From the NCBI RefSeq assembly GCF_036375055.1, contig NZ_DASUSQ010000023.1, forward strand, positions 6,965 through 70,964: a stretch of DNA of 64,000 nucleotides, read 5' to 3'. Shown piece after piece: positions 16,763 through 25,889 of the stretch. The notes under the pieces are model-generated. The model was not told the DNA's origin. It saw only the letters and a program-made list of their open reading frames with translations, and made no database searches. The position numbers and the translations under genes are program-made. This DNA is from Umezawaea sp036375055 (GTDB lineage Bacteria > Actinomycetota > Actinomycetes > Mycobacteriales > Pseudonocardiaceae). The number at the start of each line of letters is the position of its first letter. The first letter of the stretch is position 1.

Positions 16763-19546
16763 TCACCGGTTCGTCCTCGTTCCGTCCTCACCGCCGCTGA
16801 CCTGCGCGTGGGCGAGGCGTTCCTGCAGACGACCGTGCCGGAACTGGTAGACCCCACCAACCTGCCGCAACACGCCACGACGGTGGGCGTCGTCGAGGAA
16901 CGTCAGGAAACGCCAGGGGACGCGGCCTCGGGCGGCCAGCCAGACGACCACGGGACCCAGTGCGCCGGAGGCACGGGCCAGCCACACGCTGAGCCCCACC
17001 GAGAGGCCGAACAGCCCACCCGCGAGGCACGCCTGCGCGACGCTCCGGGTGGGTTCGAAGATCTGCCCGCCGATGACCGCGCCCGCCGCCGCGTAGGCGA
17101 GACCGCCGGGACGGGGGACGAGCAACCGGCCCAGCAGACCCGCGGCCACCCCGCCCGCCACACCCAGGACCACGTCGAAGCGGCCGTTCAGGATCTCGGT
17201 CGTGGGGTCGTCCGGGGTGAGCAGCAGCGCCAGCGTGAAGAACAGGCTCAGCGACACCACGAACGAGGCGGTCAGGGCGAGCGCCGCCCTGCGGTCGTCG
17301 CGCAGCACGGTGCCGGGGCTGGAGACGCGGTTCGCGTCCAGCGGGGTGTCGAGCCAGACGTGCACTCCGATGGCCAGGCCGAACACCACCGAGAGCAGGC
17401 ACGTCGCCCACACCGGGAGCGACCAGCCGAACCCGAGGCAGACACCGATCACCGCACCGATGGTGAACCGCTGGGCGAAGCCGGCCGCGGTGCCCGCGAA
17501 CCTCGCCTCCACCCGCAGCGGACCCGGCCTGCGCATCGCCCGGTGCGTGACGAACCCGGCGGCGCCGAACGCGACACCGTAGACGATCCCGATCGCGGGA
17601 CCTGCGGCGAACCAGCCGGTGAGAGTGAACAGCACCGCGGGCGGCAGCCCCAGCAGAAGGCCCGCGATCGTGCTCGGCACTGCGCGTTCGAGCTGCCACC
17701 AGGCGAAGTCGTGGGAGCCGCCCAGGTGGCGGGCGAGGAAACCGAGCCAGCGCCGTGCCTCGGCCAGTTCGTAGTGGCGTGCCCTGGTGGCGCTGCCGGG
17801 CGGAGCCGGACGATCGCTGTAGACGGCGGGGAGGTACGCGTCGAGCAGGTGCCGTTCGACCGCCGCCTGATCGGGGAACCGCGTGGTGTCGCAGAGTTCG
17901 CGGGGATCGGTCGCGGGGTCGCGGTAGGCGGTCTGGGCCAGGTCGACCATCAACGGCGTGCGCAACGCCCGTGCGAGCGCTCCGTCCGGTTCCTGCCGCA
18001 GCGCGCGCACCACCGGCTGCCACCGCGTCTCGCCGGTCCGGCGGCGCGCGGTGAGGAAGTCGATCGCGTCCTGCACCCGCACCGGCCCGATCTCCACCAC
18101 GGCGGCGCGGACCAGGAACGCCCCCTCCTGCCGCACCGCCGCCTCGTACTCGTCGCCCCGGCAGGTCAGCACGAGCGGCCGATCGCCGGTGACGGCCCTG
18201 TTGATGGCATCGATCGCGGCTGTGTGCAGGCCCGGCGGTGTCTCGTCGAGGCCGTCGAGCACCGGCATGACCCGCCCTTCGAGCACCAGCCGCAGCGCTG
18301 CGTCCCGGCCGTACGTACCGGTGTTGCCGAGCCCCGGGTACTCCTCGACCAACCGGCGGGCCAGCCACGAGTGCAGGTGTTCGGTGTGCGGGTTCCACGA
18401 CGCCGGCGACAGCAGCACCGGCACCGGCTCGCCCGGCAGGGGGTCCGCGAGCAGACCGAGCGTCAGGAGGATCGCCAGCACCGACTTGCCCGCCCCCGGT
18501 TCGCCGAGCACCACGAGCTGACGTGCCGGTATCTTGCGCAACGACTCGACGACGTCGCTGAGGTCACCACTCAACGCCAGCCGTTCGGGCACCTCGCCGG
18601 GCCGCGCGCCCAGCACCGACGAGGCCGCGGCCGCCACGTTGCGTTCGGTGCTGGACCACGTCAGCGGCACGGGCCGCAGCCGGTCCAGCGACCGCAGTTC
18701 GACCTCGGCCGTCCACTGCCTGCCGATCGCCGCCGCCAGCTCGCGCACCGCCCGGTCGAGTTCGTCGTGCCGGGCGAACGCGTCGATGTCCGCGGGCCCG
18801 CCGGGTGTTCTCGTCTCGCCGCGCAGCACGCGCTCGTGCAGGTCCCGGATCTCCTGACCGGGATCGAGGCCGAGTTCCTCGGCCAGGGTCGTCCGCAGCC
18901 TCTCGAACACCTGCAACGCGTCCGCCCGCCGTTCGCAGCGGTCGAGGGCGAGCATCAACTGCCCGTGCACCCGCTCCCGCAACGGATTCTCGGTGGCGAC
19001 CTCGGCCAGCTCGTCGACGAGGTCCCGGTGCTGTCCCAGCGCGAGCTGCCAGTCGACGCAGCACTCGAAGGCGTGCAGCCGCTGCTCGTCCAGCCGAGCC
19101 GCCCGGCCGTCCAGCGCGCTCGCGCCCAGCCCGCTGAGCACCGGTCCGCGCCACAGCCGCAAGGCGGCCCGGATCTCGGTGACAGCCTCGTGCAGCGCAC
19201 CGCGCTCACCCGTCTGCCGCGCCTGCGCCACCATCCTGGTGAAGCGCAACAGGTCGAGGTCGTTCTCGCCGACGGCGACGCGGTAGCCGGGACCATCGGT
19301 CACGATGATCCGCTGTTCGGTGTCGCCGAGGCGGTCGCGCAGCGCGGAGACGCAGTTCTGGACCTGCTTCGTGGCGGTCGCGGGCGGTTCGCCGTCCCAG
19401 GTCACCTCGACCAGCCTGCCGATCGTCACCACGGCGTTCGGTGTCAGCAGCAGCGCGGCCAGCACCCGCTGGTGCCTGCTGCCCGGCAGTGCGAGCCTTC
19501 CCTCCCCGGTCCACACCTGCAACGGTCCGAGCACGCGAAAGTCCAC
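16763..19546 (-). CDS. SARP/AfsR-type regulator fused to a NACHT domain and membrane helices
   Basis: A 927-residue protein. Residues 1-95 form an OmpR-type winged helix (FRVLGPLQVW start; VTIGRLVEVTWDGEPP), residues 100-245 a BTAD/TPR activation domain, and residues 330-480 a NACHT-like NTPase with Walker A GEPGAGKSVLAILL near 345 and Walker B VLDGLDE near 430. The last 300 residues contain about seven hydrophobic segments. SARPs activate antibiotic genes; NACHT proteins act as NTP-driven switches in signalling and defence. A membrane-anchored SARP-NACHT suggests a sensor that controls transcription from the membrane. GTG start with GGGGGGTGG upstream. Confidence 0.8.
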   Translation of the reverse strand: MDFRVLGPLQVWTGEGRLALPGSRHQRVLAALLLTPNAVVTIGRLVEVTWDGEPPATATKQVQNCVSALRDRLGDTEQRIIVTDGPGYRVAVGENDLDLLRFTRMVAQARQTGERGALHEAVTEIRAALRLWRGPVLSGLGASALDGRAARLDEQRLHAFECCVDWQLALGQHRDLVDELAEVATENPLRERVHGQLMLALDRCERRADALQVFERLRTTLAEELGLDPGQEIRDLHERVLRGETRTPGGPADIDAFARHDELDRAVRELAAAIGRQWTAEVELRSLDRLRPVPLTWSSTERNVAAAASSVLGARPGEVPERLALSGDLSDVVESLRKIPARQLVVLGEPGAGKSVLAILLTLGLLADPLPGEPVPVLLSPASWNPHTEHLHSWLARRLVEEYPGLGNTGTYGRDAALRLVLEGRVMPVLDGLDETPPGLHTAAIDAINRAVTGDRPLVLTCRGDEYEAAVRQEGAFLVRAAVVEIGPVRVQDAIDFLTARRRTGETRWQPVVRALRQEPDGALARALRTPLMVDLAQTAYRDPATDPRELCDTTRFPDQAAVERHLLDAYLPAVYSDRPAPPGSATRARHYELAEARRWLGFLARHLGGSHDFAWWQLERAVPSTIAGLLLGLPPAVLFTLTGWFAAGPAIGIVYGVAFGAAGFVTHRAMRRPGPLRVEARFAGTAAGFAQRFTIGAVIGVCLGFGWSLPVWATCLLSVVFGLAIGVHVWLDTPLDANRVSSPGTVLRDDRRAALALTASFVVSLSLFFTLALLLTPDDPTTEILNGRFDVVLGVAGGVAAGLLGRLLVPRPGGLAYAAAGAVIGGQIFEPTRSVAQACLAGGLFGLSVGLSVWLARASGALGPVVVWLAARGRVPWRFLTFLDDAHRRGVLRQVGGVYQFRHGRLQERLAHAQVSGGEDGTRTNR

Positions 19547-20317
19547 GCGACCACCCCCCGCGAGGAAGGTACCGAGGTCACTCGTCGGATTCGGGTGAGG
19601 ATTTCCGGCTTCGCGGGTCGAGCGCTCAGGACCGCGACTCGTGCGACCGGCTGGCACGACCCCACGGCTTCCCGGTACGGCCGGTCGAGCACGCGGTACG
19701 GCAACCACCGCGCGAACCGGGCGATGGACGACCACGTCGACGTGATGCGGTTCAACCGCAAAAACGACTGACGCCGACCGGACGGGTCCTACGTCTGGCA
19801 TCCGCTAGGCCCACGCCTTCGCTCGCTATCCCCTTTTGGCCTCGTGAGGTAAATCTCCCGGTGCACGAGTGCGAAAGTTGTCGTCTCCACGGGCAGAGGT
19901 ACGCGATCCACTGTGGATGGACTTGATCACCCGGTGCTGCGGGCCCGGTGCTCCACGGGTGTGGACGAGGCGGCCGTATCCCCGCGCCCGTCGGGAAGCG
20001 GTGCGAGTGAAACGTTCGACGTTGCTTCGCCGATAACGACTTCTGGAGGTCCTGTGCGCGGAGTTGCGCCGGAAAGGAAGAAGCTTGCGGGCCGCGGTGA
20101 TCGAGTGTCGGTCGCTGATATGAAGTAGGCGTGTTTTCGAGTAGAAACGCGCTCACGGCCGTTTTGGGGAAAGGTGATCTTTCACCCAATTGGTTGACAT
20201 TGTTGATCATGTATGAAAGAACTTCACGTGCTCCGGTCGGTATGTATTCATCCATTCGATTCGTGCGGCGCTGGGTTGAACGGGCGACATGGACCCCGCT
20301 CCGGCGGTCGAGGCAGC
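19547..20317. other. Intergenic region between divergent regulators
   Basis: About 770 bases without a convincing gene between the SARP-NACHT gene (minus) and the TPR gene (plus). The part 20130-20260 is A+T-rich. A possible promoter for the plus-strand gene is TTGGTT at 20191 and TATGAA about 16 bases later. Nothing else is evident. Confidence 0.3.
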
Positions 20318-21568
20318 ATGATCGGGGGAGGGACCACCGGAGCGGGGCAGAGCGGAAGCCACACCGACAGAGGCGGCGAGTCGAGGTCGATCGAGGAGTT
20401 GTTGCTGGTGAGTCGGGCGCGGGACACACTGTCGAACGACGCCGAACTGCTCCTCTGCTTCCAAGTGCTCGACAGCCCCACGCTGCCCGCCCGCACTCTG
20501 GCCGCCGGTGCGAAGCGTGACCCCGGCGAACTCGACCGGCTCTCGACACGACACGACCAGGCACCCGCGGGCGTGGTCCGCCTCGACGAGGACCTGTTCG
20601 GCTGGCGCCCCGACGTCCCCGCCCTGCACCGACCGTGGACCGAGCCCGCCCGGCTGGTGACCCGCCGTCTCGGTGAAGACCTGCTCACCACCCTCGATGC
20701 CGCGTGCGACCGACTGGGACGCCCGGTCACCGGGTTCGCCTACCCGGTCAACACACCATTCCTGCCGCCGATGCGGTTCTCCGACGCGCCACAGGCCACG
20801 TCCTGGGTGCGCCGGCACCTGTCCCTCACGCTGGCCACCGTGCGCGCCGGCGGCACTGCGCGCTTGCGGTCGCTGGCCACCGCGCTCACGGCCCGTCTGT
20901 GGGCCTGCGCACCGACGGACGCGCCGCGACACTGGGCCGTGGATCTCGTCGAAGCGGGTACCCGCGCGGCGATCGACGACCGGCAACCGCACACCCTTGC
21001 CGGACTGCTGCGCTTGAGCGCTCGCTGGTTCGCCACGCAGGGCGATTTCGTCACCGCCGAAGCCCACGGAGTGCGGGAATGGGTGGTGTGGAAGGAACTC
21101 GACGACACCACCGGCATGATCGACACCCTCTGGCGGCGGGCGGTGATCTACCGCCAGGCCGGACGCGGCAATCGCGAGTTGGACTGCTACCAGCGTCTGC
21201 TGTCGCTCTACCGGCACACCGGGGACCGATTCGGTCTGGCACGCGCCCAGACCGCCCGCGGTGTCACCCTGGCCGCCACCGGGCGGGCCCGCGACGCGGC
21301 CGAGCAACTGCGCGACGCCGCTCGACTGGTCGAGGACCCCGACGACCTGCCGGGGGTGCCACCCGTCGAACTCGCCGGTCTGCTCGAAACGATGGGCCGC
21401 GCCTGCTGGAGCATCGGTGCCACCGGCACGGCCCGGCGGCATTTCAGCGACGCGCTGCGACTGCTGGTGGATGTGGACGAGCAGGTGGCGCACCGCATCC
21501 GCACCCTGCTGGCCACGCCCGAGAACCACCCCCTTCCCGGCAACGCCAGTCGGTCAGTCCCGCCATAG
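20318..21568 (+). CDS. TPR-repeat protein related to the C-terminus of AfsR-type regulators
   Basis: A 416-residue soluble protein. The last 200 residues are helical repeats of TPR type (RRAVIYRQAGRGNRELDCYQ, RLLSLYRHTGDRFGLARAQ, LAGLLETMGRACWSIG). It has no DNA-binding domain or Walker motif. I chose ATG 20318 because GAGG lies six bases upstream; an upstream in-frame ATG would add 35 residues of low-quality sequence. It is divergent from the SARP-NACHT gene and may be a partner or a scaffold; the function is unknown. Confidence 0.55.
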   Translation: MIGGGTTGAGQSGSHTDRGGESRSIEELLLVSRARDTLSNDAELLLCFQVLDSPTLPARTLAAGAKRDPGELDRLSTRHDQAPAGVVRLDEDLFGWRPDVPALHRPWTEPARLVTRRLGEDLLTTLDAACDRLGRPVTGFAYPVNTPFLPPMRFSDAPQATSWVRRHLSLTLATVRAGGTARLRSLATALTARLWACAPTDAPRHWAVDLVEAGTRAAIDDRQPHTLAGLLRLSARWFATQGDFVTAEAHGVREWVVWKELDDTTGMIDTLWRRAVIYRQAGRGNRELDCYQRLLSLYRHTGDRFGLARAQTARGVTLAATGRARDAAEQLRDAARLVEDPDDLPGVPPVELAGLLETMGRACWSIGATGTARRHFSDALRLLVDVDEQVAHRIRTLLATPENHPLPGNASRSVPP

Positions 21569-21757
21569 ATGCACCAACGCGACGGCCACCTGGATCAGCG
21601 TGATCAGCGGTTTGAGCGCGGTCACCACCCGGCGGCGAACCGGGCGAGGCAGACGACGGTGCCGCCGGTGGTGGCGGCCGAGACGGGCAGGGCGGCGCGG
21701 TTCGGGACGGTCACAGGAGGACACGATCGGTCGCTGCTTTCGGAATCGGGGAACGGG

Positions 21758-22978
21758 TCAGTTCGCGGGAGGGGAGAAGACGGCCCTGTCCGACTCGGGG
21801 GCCTGCGGACTCTGCAACGCGTACACATCCAGCACCTGCCGGCAGACGAAGATCTTGTTGTAGGACTTGCCGCCGATGTTCTCCAGGACGCCGTGGTCCA
21901 CCAGTTTGCGGGAGACCTGGGTGGCGGTGCGATCGGCCATGCCGTACATCGCCTCCAGCGCGCGATTGCTCGTCACCGGGGCGGTCATCAACCCTGCCAC
22001 CACGCGCTGCACGGTGGGGGAGCCGTTCACCCGCTCGAGCAGCGCCACGCGCAACCCGTCCAACTCCTCGATCAACCGCAGTTGGGCGTGTGCCTGGGTT
22101 CGCACTCCGCGGGCGAAGAAGTCGATCCACTGCTCGATCGGACCGCCGTCGACCACCGCGCGGATCCGATCGTGGTACTCCCCGGCGTGCTCGTCCAGCC
22201 ACGACGACAGTGGTAGGACGTGGCGGCGCAACAATTTCGAGCGCACCATCTCCAAGGAGCTGCAGATGCTCGTCAGGTAGGCGCCGGTGTCGGGAAACGG
22301 ATCCAGCAGGGCCAGGTTCAGGTGGCCCATGGCGATCTTGCCGATCCGTGGCAGCGGATGCGGCGCGCGCACCCAGGTCGACCACTGGGCGAACGCGCTG
22401 TGCAGCATCGCCCCCGGTGGCGTGGTGAGGATGGGAACCTGCTGCGGCGACCTGCCCCGCAGCCACCCTTGACGAGTCCGCAGTCCCGACTCCAGCGGCC
22501 CGGTGACGGTATCGGTCAGCCTCTGGTTGATCTCGCCGAGCAGATCGGCATCGACGACCGCCCCGCCCGCCACCCTGGCCGTGCCGTGCTCGAAGGCGAG
22601 GATCACCCGACCGACCGGATGGCGCCGCAGCACCGCCTGCTGCGCGGAATCCCCGGCGGCCCGCGCCAACAGCAGTTCGGTCAACCACGTTTCCGACAGG
22701 TCCAGGCTCATCCCCGCCAGTTGCGCCGTGTTCTGCGCTTCTCGCAACCGTGTGCACAACGCGAACATCTCGCCGTGGGGCAGGCGGCGGGTGCTCTCGT
22801 TCAATTCACCCAGGGTGTACTCGGCCATCGCCAGCACGCGATGGGTCTCGGTGGGCACAATGAGGTCGGACGGCAGCGGGCGCGGCACGTAGGCCCGCAT
22901 CCCGTGCAGTGCCTCAGGCAGGTCGTCGCTGTCCGACGCCTCGACCCACTCGCCGTGGGGTGCCGATGGGGAACTCAT
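21758..22978 (-). CDS. Fic-domain/helix-turn-helix protein lacking the catalytic motif
   Basis: A 406-residue protein with the architecture Fic_N, Fic, C-terminal winged helix. The Fic_N region is seen in AEYTLGELNESTRRLPHGEM and REAQNTAQLAG. The active-site loop, normally HPFxDGNGR, is LLDPFPDTGAY (22277-22303): the catalytic His is Asp and the GNGR anion hole is gone. The class II inhibitory motif (S/T-x-x-x-E-G/N) is also lost, reading NTAQLAG. The C-terminus (LEAMYGMADRTATQVSRKLV) is an intact helix-turn-helix. I infer a pseudoenzyme acting as a DNA-binding regulator. A start 18 codons upstream is possible. Confidence 0.65.
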   Translation of the reverse strand: MSSPSAPHGEWVEASDSDDLPEALHGMRAYVPRPLPSDLIVPTETHRVLAMAEYTLGELNESTRRLPHGEMFALCTRLREAQNTAQLAGMSLDLSETWLTELLLARAAGDSAQQAVLRRHPVGRVILAFEHGTARVAGGAVVDADLLGEINQRLTDTVTGPLESGLRTRQGWLRGRSPQQVPILTTPPGAMLHSAFAQWSTWVRAPHPLPRIGKIAMGHLNLALLDPFPDTGAYLTSICSSLEMVRSKLLRRHVLPLSSWLDEHAGEYHDRIRAVVDGGPIEQWIDFFARGVRTQAHAQLRLIEELDGLRVALLERVNGSPTVQRVVAGLMTAPVTSNRALEAMYGMADRTATQVSRKLVDHGVLENIGGKSYNKIFVCRQVLDVYALQSPQAPESDRAVFSPPAN

Positions 22979-23015
22979 GGCGGAAGAGTGGGCCATCCGA
23001 CCAAAACACTGCAAC

Positions 23016-23031
23016 TGGTCAATTGTGACCA
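23016..23031. promoter_or_regulatory. Inverted repeat upstream of the Fic-like gene
   Basis: TGGTCAATTGTGACCA has perfect 6-bp arms and a 4-base centre. It lies 38-53 bases upstream of the chosen start, in the likely promoter. Because the Fic-like protein retains its helix-turn-helix, autoregulation through this site is plausible. Confidence 0.35.
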
Positions 23032-23032
23032 T

Positions 23033-23593
23033 GCAAGATCAACATCCCGAGGCGGATGATCGTGCATCTGCCGGTGCACGGCCGGGTGACCGCCTCGAAC
23101 CGGTGTTCATGCACGTCAACAACACGGGGACGGCCACGTGAAAGGGCAAAAATGCGGAGTGCGCGAACTCTCGGATGACTGCCGCCACCCATTCGGCAGA
23201 TACCGCCTTGTCGATACATCGGCCTGCCGAGGTCGAAAAAATCACTCGATCGTGTACCTGGCTTGAGGTGTGTGCGGTTCTGCGGTCCTCTCGGGCGACA
23301 CACTTCTGTGTGGCGAAGGTGCACCACGAGAACAGCCTGCTGCCAACACCGGCTGCGCGTGCGGCACGCCGCAAAACCCCGTGTTCAACACCCAGGGGTG
23401 AAGTCCCCTTCCGTGAACGGCCGCACCACGGCCTTGCCGCTACCTGGAGGTGGGTGCGCCCGCGCCCGTAGTCTCGCCGTGGGCTCCGCGGACGTGGAGC
23501 CGGTCGTTCGGTGGTTGACCACGACCAAACAGGCGTTCACCTGTTCCGGCCCACCGTCCGGGAAGCAGGTCACCGAGTGCGGGAGGTGGGCTT
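23033..23593. other. Intergenic region between divergent genes
   Basis: About 560 bases between the Fic-like gene (minus) and the Nin/ComJ-like gene (plus). Open frames here lack family resemblance and ribosome binding sites. Apart from the inverted repeat next to the Fic-like gene I see no clear signal. Confidence 0.3.
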
Positions 23594-24019
23594 GTGCGCA
23601 GCCTCGATGACGAGGTGCTCGTGGAGCACGGCGTGTTCGGGCTGATGGATCTCGACGTGGACGGGTGTCCGCGCCCGTGGCCGGAAGGTTCGATGGAACC
23701 GGGTGCCGCGGTGGAGACCATCCGCAACCGGGTGGACATCGCGAGCGCGGCGCGGGACCACCTCGTCGCGGTGCGGCTCGAGTCGTGGTCGTCGAAGCCC
23801 GTCACGGACCGGGAGATCGACGACGAAGTGACCGTCGAGTTGACCTCCGGCACCGTGCAACTGTGGTCGGTGACCAGTGGGCCCGGCCGGGAGTTCGAGG
23901 TCGGACCCACTGGCACCTACAACCTGCGCGTGTCGTGCGAAGGGCACGAAGCGGCCATGCGACAGGACCTCGTTCCGGACTACACCGAGCGCTACCTGTT
24001 GCAGTTCTGGCCGGTCTGA
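23594..24019 (+). CDS. Small protein resembling the nuclease inhibitor Nin/ComJ
   Basis: A 141-residue cytoplasmic protein, GTG start with GGGAGGTGG five bases upstream. The layout resembles Bacillus Nin (ComJ), the inhibitor of nuclease NucA: an N-terminal VFGLMDLD strand, ARDHLVAVRLESWSS in the middle, a long acidic beta sandwich and a final YLLQFWPV. The similarity is by eye and weak at the residue level, but the next gene, convergent and only 36 bases away, encodes a NucA/NucB-type nuclease. I therefore infer an immunity or inhibitor role. Confidence 0.5.
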   Translation: MRSLDDEVLVEHGVFGLMDLDVDGCPRPWPEGSMEPGAAVETIRNRVDIASAARDHLVAVRLESWSSKPVTDREIDDEVTVELTSGTVQLWSVTSGPGREFEVGPTGTYNLRVSCEGHEAAMRQDLVPDYTERYLLQFWPV

Positions 24020-24047
24020 CCGGGCAGGGGGAATCCGGCCCGGTCAG
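24016..24047. terminator. Bidirectional terminator between the Nin-like and nuclease genes
   Basis: Perfect 10-bp arms CTGACCGGGC (24016-24025) and GCCCGGTCAG (24038-24047) with a 12-base loop. The left arm includes the stop codon of the Nin-like gene. Confidence 0.6.
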
Positions 24048-24055
24048 GTGACGGG

Positions 24056-25399
24056 TCAGGACACGATCTTGATGAAGAACGCGTCGCCGTCGAGGATGCG
24101 GTCGTTGCCGTACCAGGTGCCCAGTCGACGTCCGGAGTTCTCGTTGTCGTAGCCGTTGATCGGCCTGACCGAGAACCGCCCGTACGGCTCGGGTTGGTAC
24201 AGGTGCCGTGCCGCTCCCTCGTACGTGGAGGCGTGCGGGTACTCGTCACACTGCTGCCCGAGTTCCTCGTAGCCGGGCCACTGCTGCTTGCAGACCGGGA
24301 CGGCGAAGTCCTCGCGGTTCTGCCGCCGCCGTTCCGCGTCGTGGTACAGCCGGTGCAGCGGGTCCTGCGCCGACGCACCGGGGATCGTCTTCCCCTCGAT
24401 CCTCGGATAGGTCGACCCCGGCTGCTCTTGCGCGTCCTTGATGTGGAACGCGCTCTGCGTCACCTCGGGATCACCGGTGGACAGGGTCAGGTACGGGTCG
24501 ACGCGGTTGAAGATGGAGCCCTGCTTGTTCGGCAGGTACCACGCCGAGTCGAACCGCACGCTGGTCTCGGGGCCATCGCGGTCCTGGGTGATCACACTCC
24601 GGAACTCGTACTCGATCTGGAACGTCCCCGTCGCCCGCTGCTCCCCCCTCGCGGGGTCCGGCGGGTCACCGGGGGAGTTGTAGAAGATCTTCCCGAGCTC
24701 GTCGTTCTCCCAGTCCGGCACCAGCTTGCTCACCCCGTTGTTGGCGGTGCGGCAACTTCCCGCGGGGTCGGCGGCGCAGTCGGCCTCGACCCGCAGGATG
24801 CCGAGGTTGCTGACCCCCCAGCTGTCGATCTCGTCGACCCGGATGCCCCAGTCCGTGTCGCGCAGACCGTTGTAGGCGTACCCCATGTTCGTGACCCGCG
24901 CGGAGAACCCGCCGACGGGGACGAGGAACGGTCCCACACGGCGGAACTGGTCGAATGAGAGCAGGCCCAACTGGCAGTACGAGAAGTGGTTCTTGATCCA
25001 GCCCTCCGGGCGCGAGGACTTCTCGGGGTTGGCCCGGCACTCCTCCGGGGTGATGTCGTCGATCAGCTGCTGCTCGACCGTCTCGCCGGCTGTGCCGTAG
25101 GTGGCGTCGTGCCGCAGCGCCAGCTCCCTCGCCTGCTCCTCACTGGTCGGTCGGACCTGCTGGTTCGGCTCCGACTTCGGCAGGTCCTCCACCCGCACGG
25201 TGTCGCTGGTCTCCTTGGCCCGGAACTCCGCGAGCGGTACCCCCGCCTCGTCGAAGTGCCGCGCTCCTGTCAGGAACCGCGCGACGCCGACGATCTCCCC
25301 TTCGGCCGGTTTTCGCCCCGCTACCGCGGGCTGAGCCGTCGCCGCGCCGATCAGCACGACGAACGAGGCCGCCAGCAGCGACCGGTTGCGTAATCGCAT
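24056..25399 (-). CDS. Secreted NucA/NucB-type deoxyribonuclease domain protein
   Basis: A 447-residue precursor with a Sec signal peptide (MRLRNRSLLAASFVVLIGAA ending QPAVAG) and a C-terminal nuclease domain of about 130 residues. The domain carries QQCDEYPHASTYEGA and SGRRLGTWYGNDRILDGDAF, the two signature blocks of NucA/NucB-family DNases in actinomycetes. The 280-residue middle region is unrecognised and beta-rich, and may be a delivery or binding domain. The ATG is preceded by GGGGGAGA. The convergent neighbour looks like its inhibitor, suggesting a secreted DNA-degrading toxin or a nutrient-scavenging nuclease. Confidence 0.75.
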   Translation of the reverse strand: MRLRNRSLLAASFVVLIGAATAQPAVAGRKPAEGEIVGVARFLTGARHFDEAGVPLAEFRAKETSDTVRVEDLPKSEPNQQVRPTSEEQARELALRHDATYGTAGETVEQQLIDDITPEECRANPEKSSRPEGWIKNHFSYCQLGLLSFDQFRRVGPFLVPVGGFSARVTNMGYAYNGLRDTDWGIRVDEIDSWGVSNLGILRVEADCAADPAGSCRTANNGVSKLVPDWENDELGKIFYNSPGDPPDPARGEQRATGTFQIEYEFRSVITQDRDGPETSVRFDSAWYLPNKQGSIFNRVDPYLTLSTGDPEVTQSAFHIKDAQEQPGSTYPRIEGKTIPGASAQDPLHRLYHDAERRRQNREDFAVPVCKQQWPGYEELGQQCDEYPHASTYEGAARHLYQPEPYGRFSVRPINGYDNENSGRRLGTWYGNDRILDGDAFFIKIVS

Positions 25400-25889
25400 T
25401 GCTGTTTCTCCCCCCTGTTCCCCGACGAACGTGGGCGTTCGGTGTCGCCCGTGCATCGTGTTCCAGACGAACACTCGAACCCCCCGGTGCGGCAATCACC
25501 GTAGGGGCCAGAGGATCCAGGGGTGACGGGTTGCGAAACACCCATCCGATCGGCGGCGTCCAATCGGATGGCATGGCGTCGCCTGGGCCCGTGCGCCAAC
25601 ACCGCGGAGCCACGGGTCTCGACCCGTGGCTCCGGACGAGGCGAGACGGCCGTCGCGCGGCGACGTGATGCCGGTGCAGCGATGCCGCGAGGAACGCCTG
25701 ATCAGCGGGAGAATCGCAGACCAGCCGCAGCAGCATGGCCGGCCATCGTCCTACAACGAGTGCCACCAGGCCGTCTGACCAGCGCGGACGACATTTCCGG
25801 CAAGCACGACACCGCTGCGCCTCAGACTGACCACGCCTCATTTTCCTTGCGCGGCAACAGCTACGCGGCCTTGGGGTGAGGCTCCTCCT
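25400..25889. other. Gap containing an IS tail
   Basis: About 490 bases between the nuclease gene and the mini-SARP gene. It holds the transposase tail at 25745-25772 and otherwise no convincing gene. Confidence 0.35.
25745..25772 (+). pseudogene. IS481-like transposase, extreme C-terminal tail
   Basis: The plus strand encodes SSYNECHQAV and a stop, matching the end NEYHQAA of the relic at 13621. The bases after the stop (CCAGCGCGGACG) match those following that relic (CCAGCACGGACG). Only the last ten or so codons remain. Confidence 0.5.
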
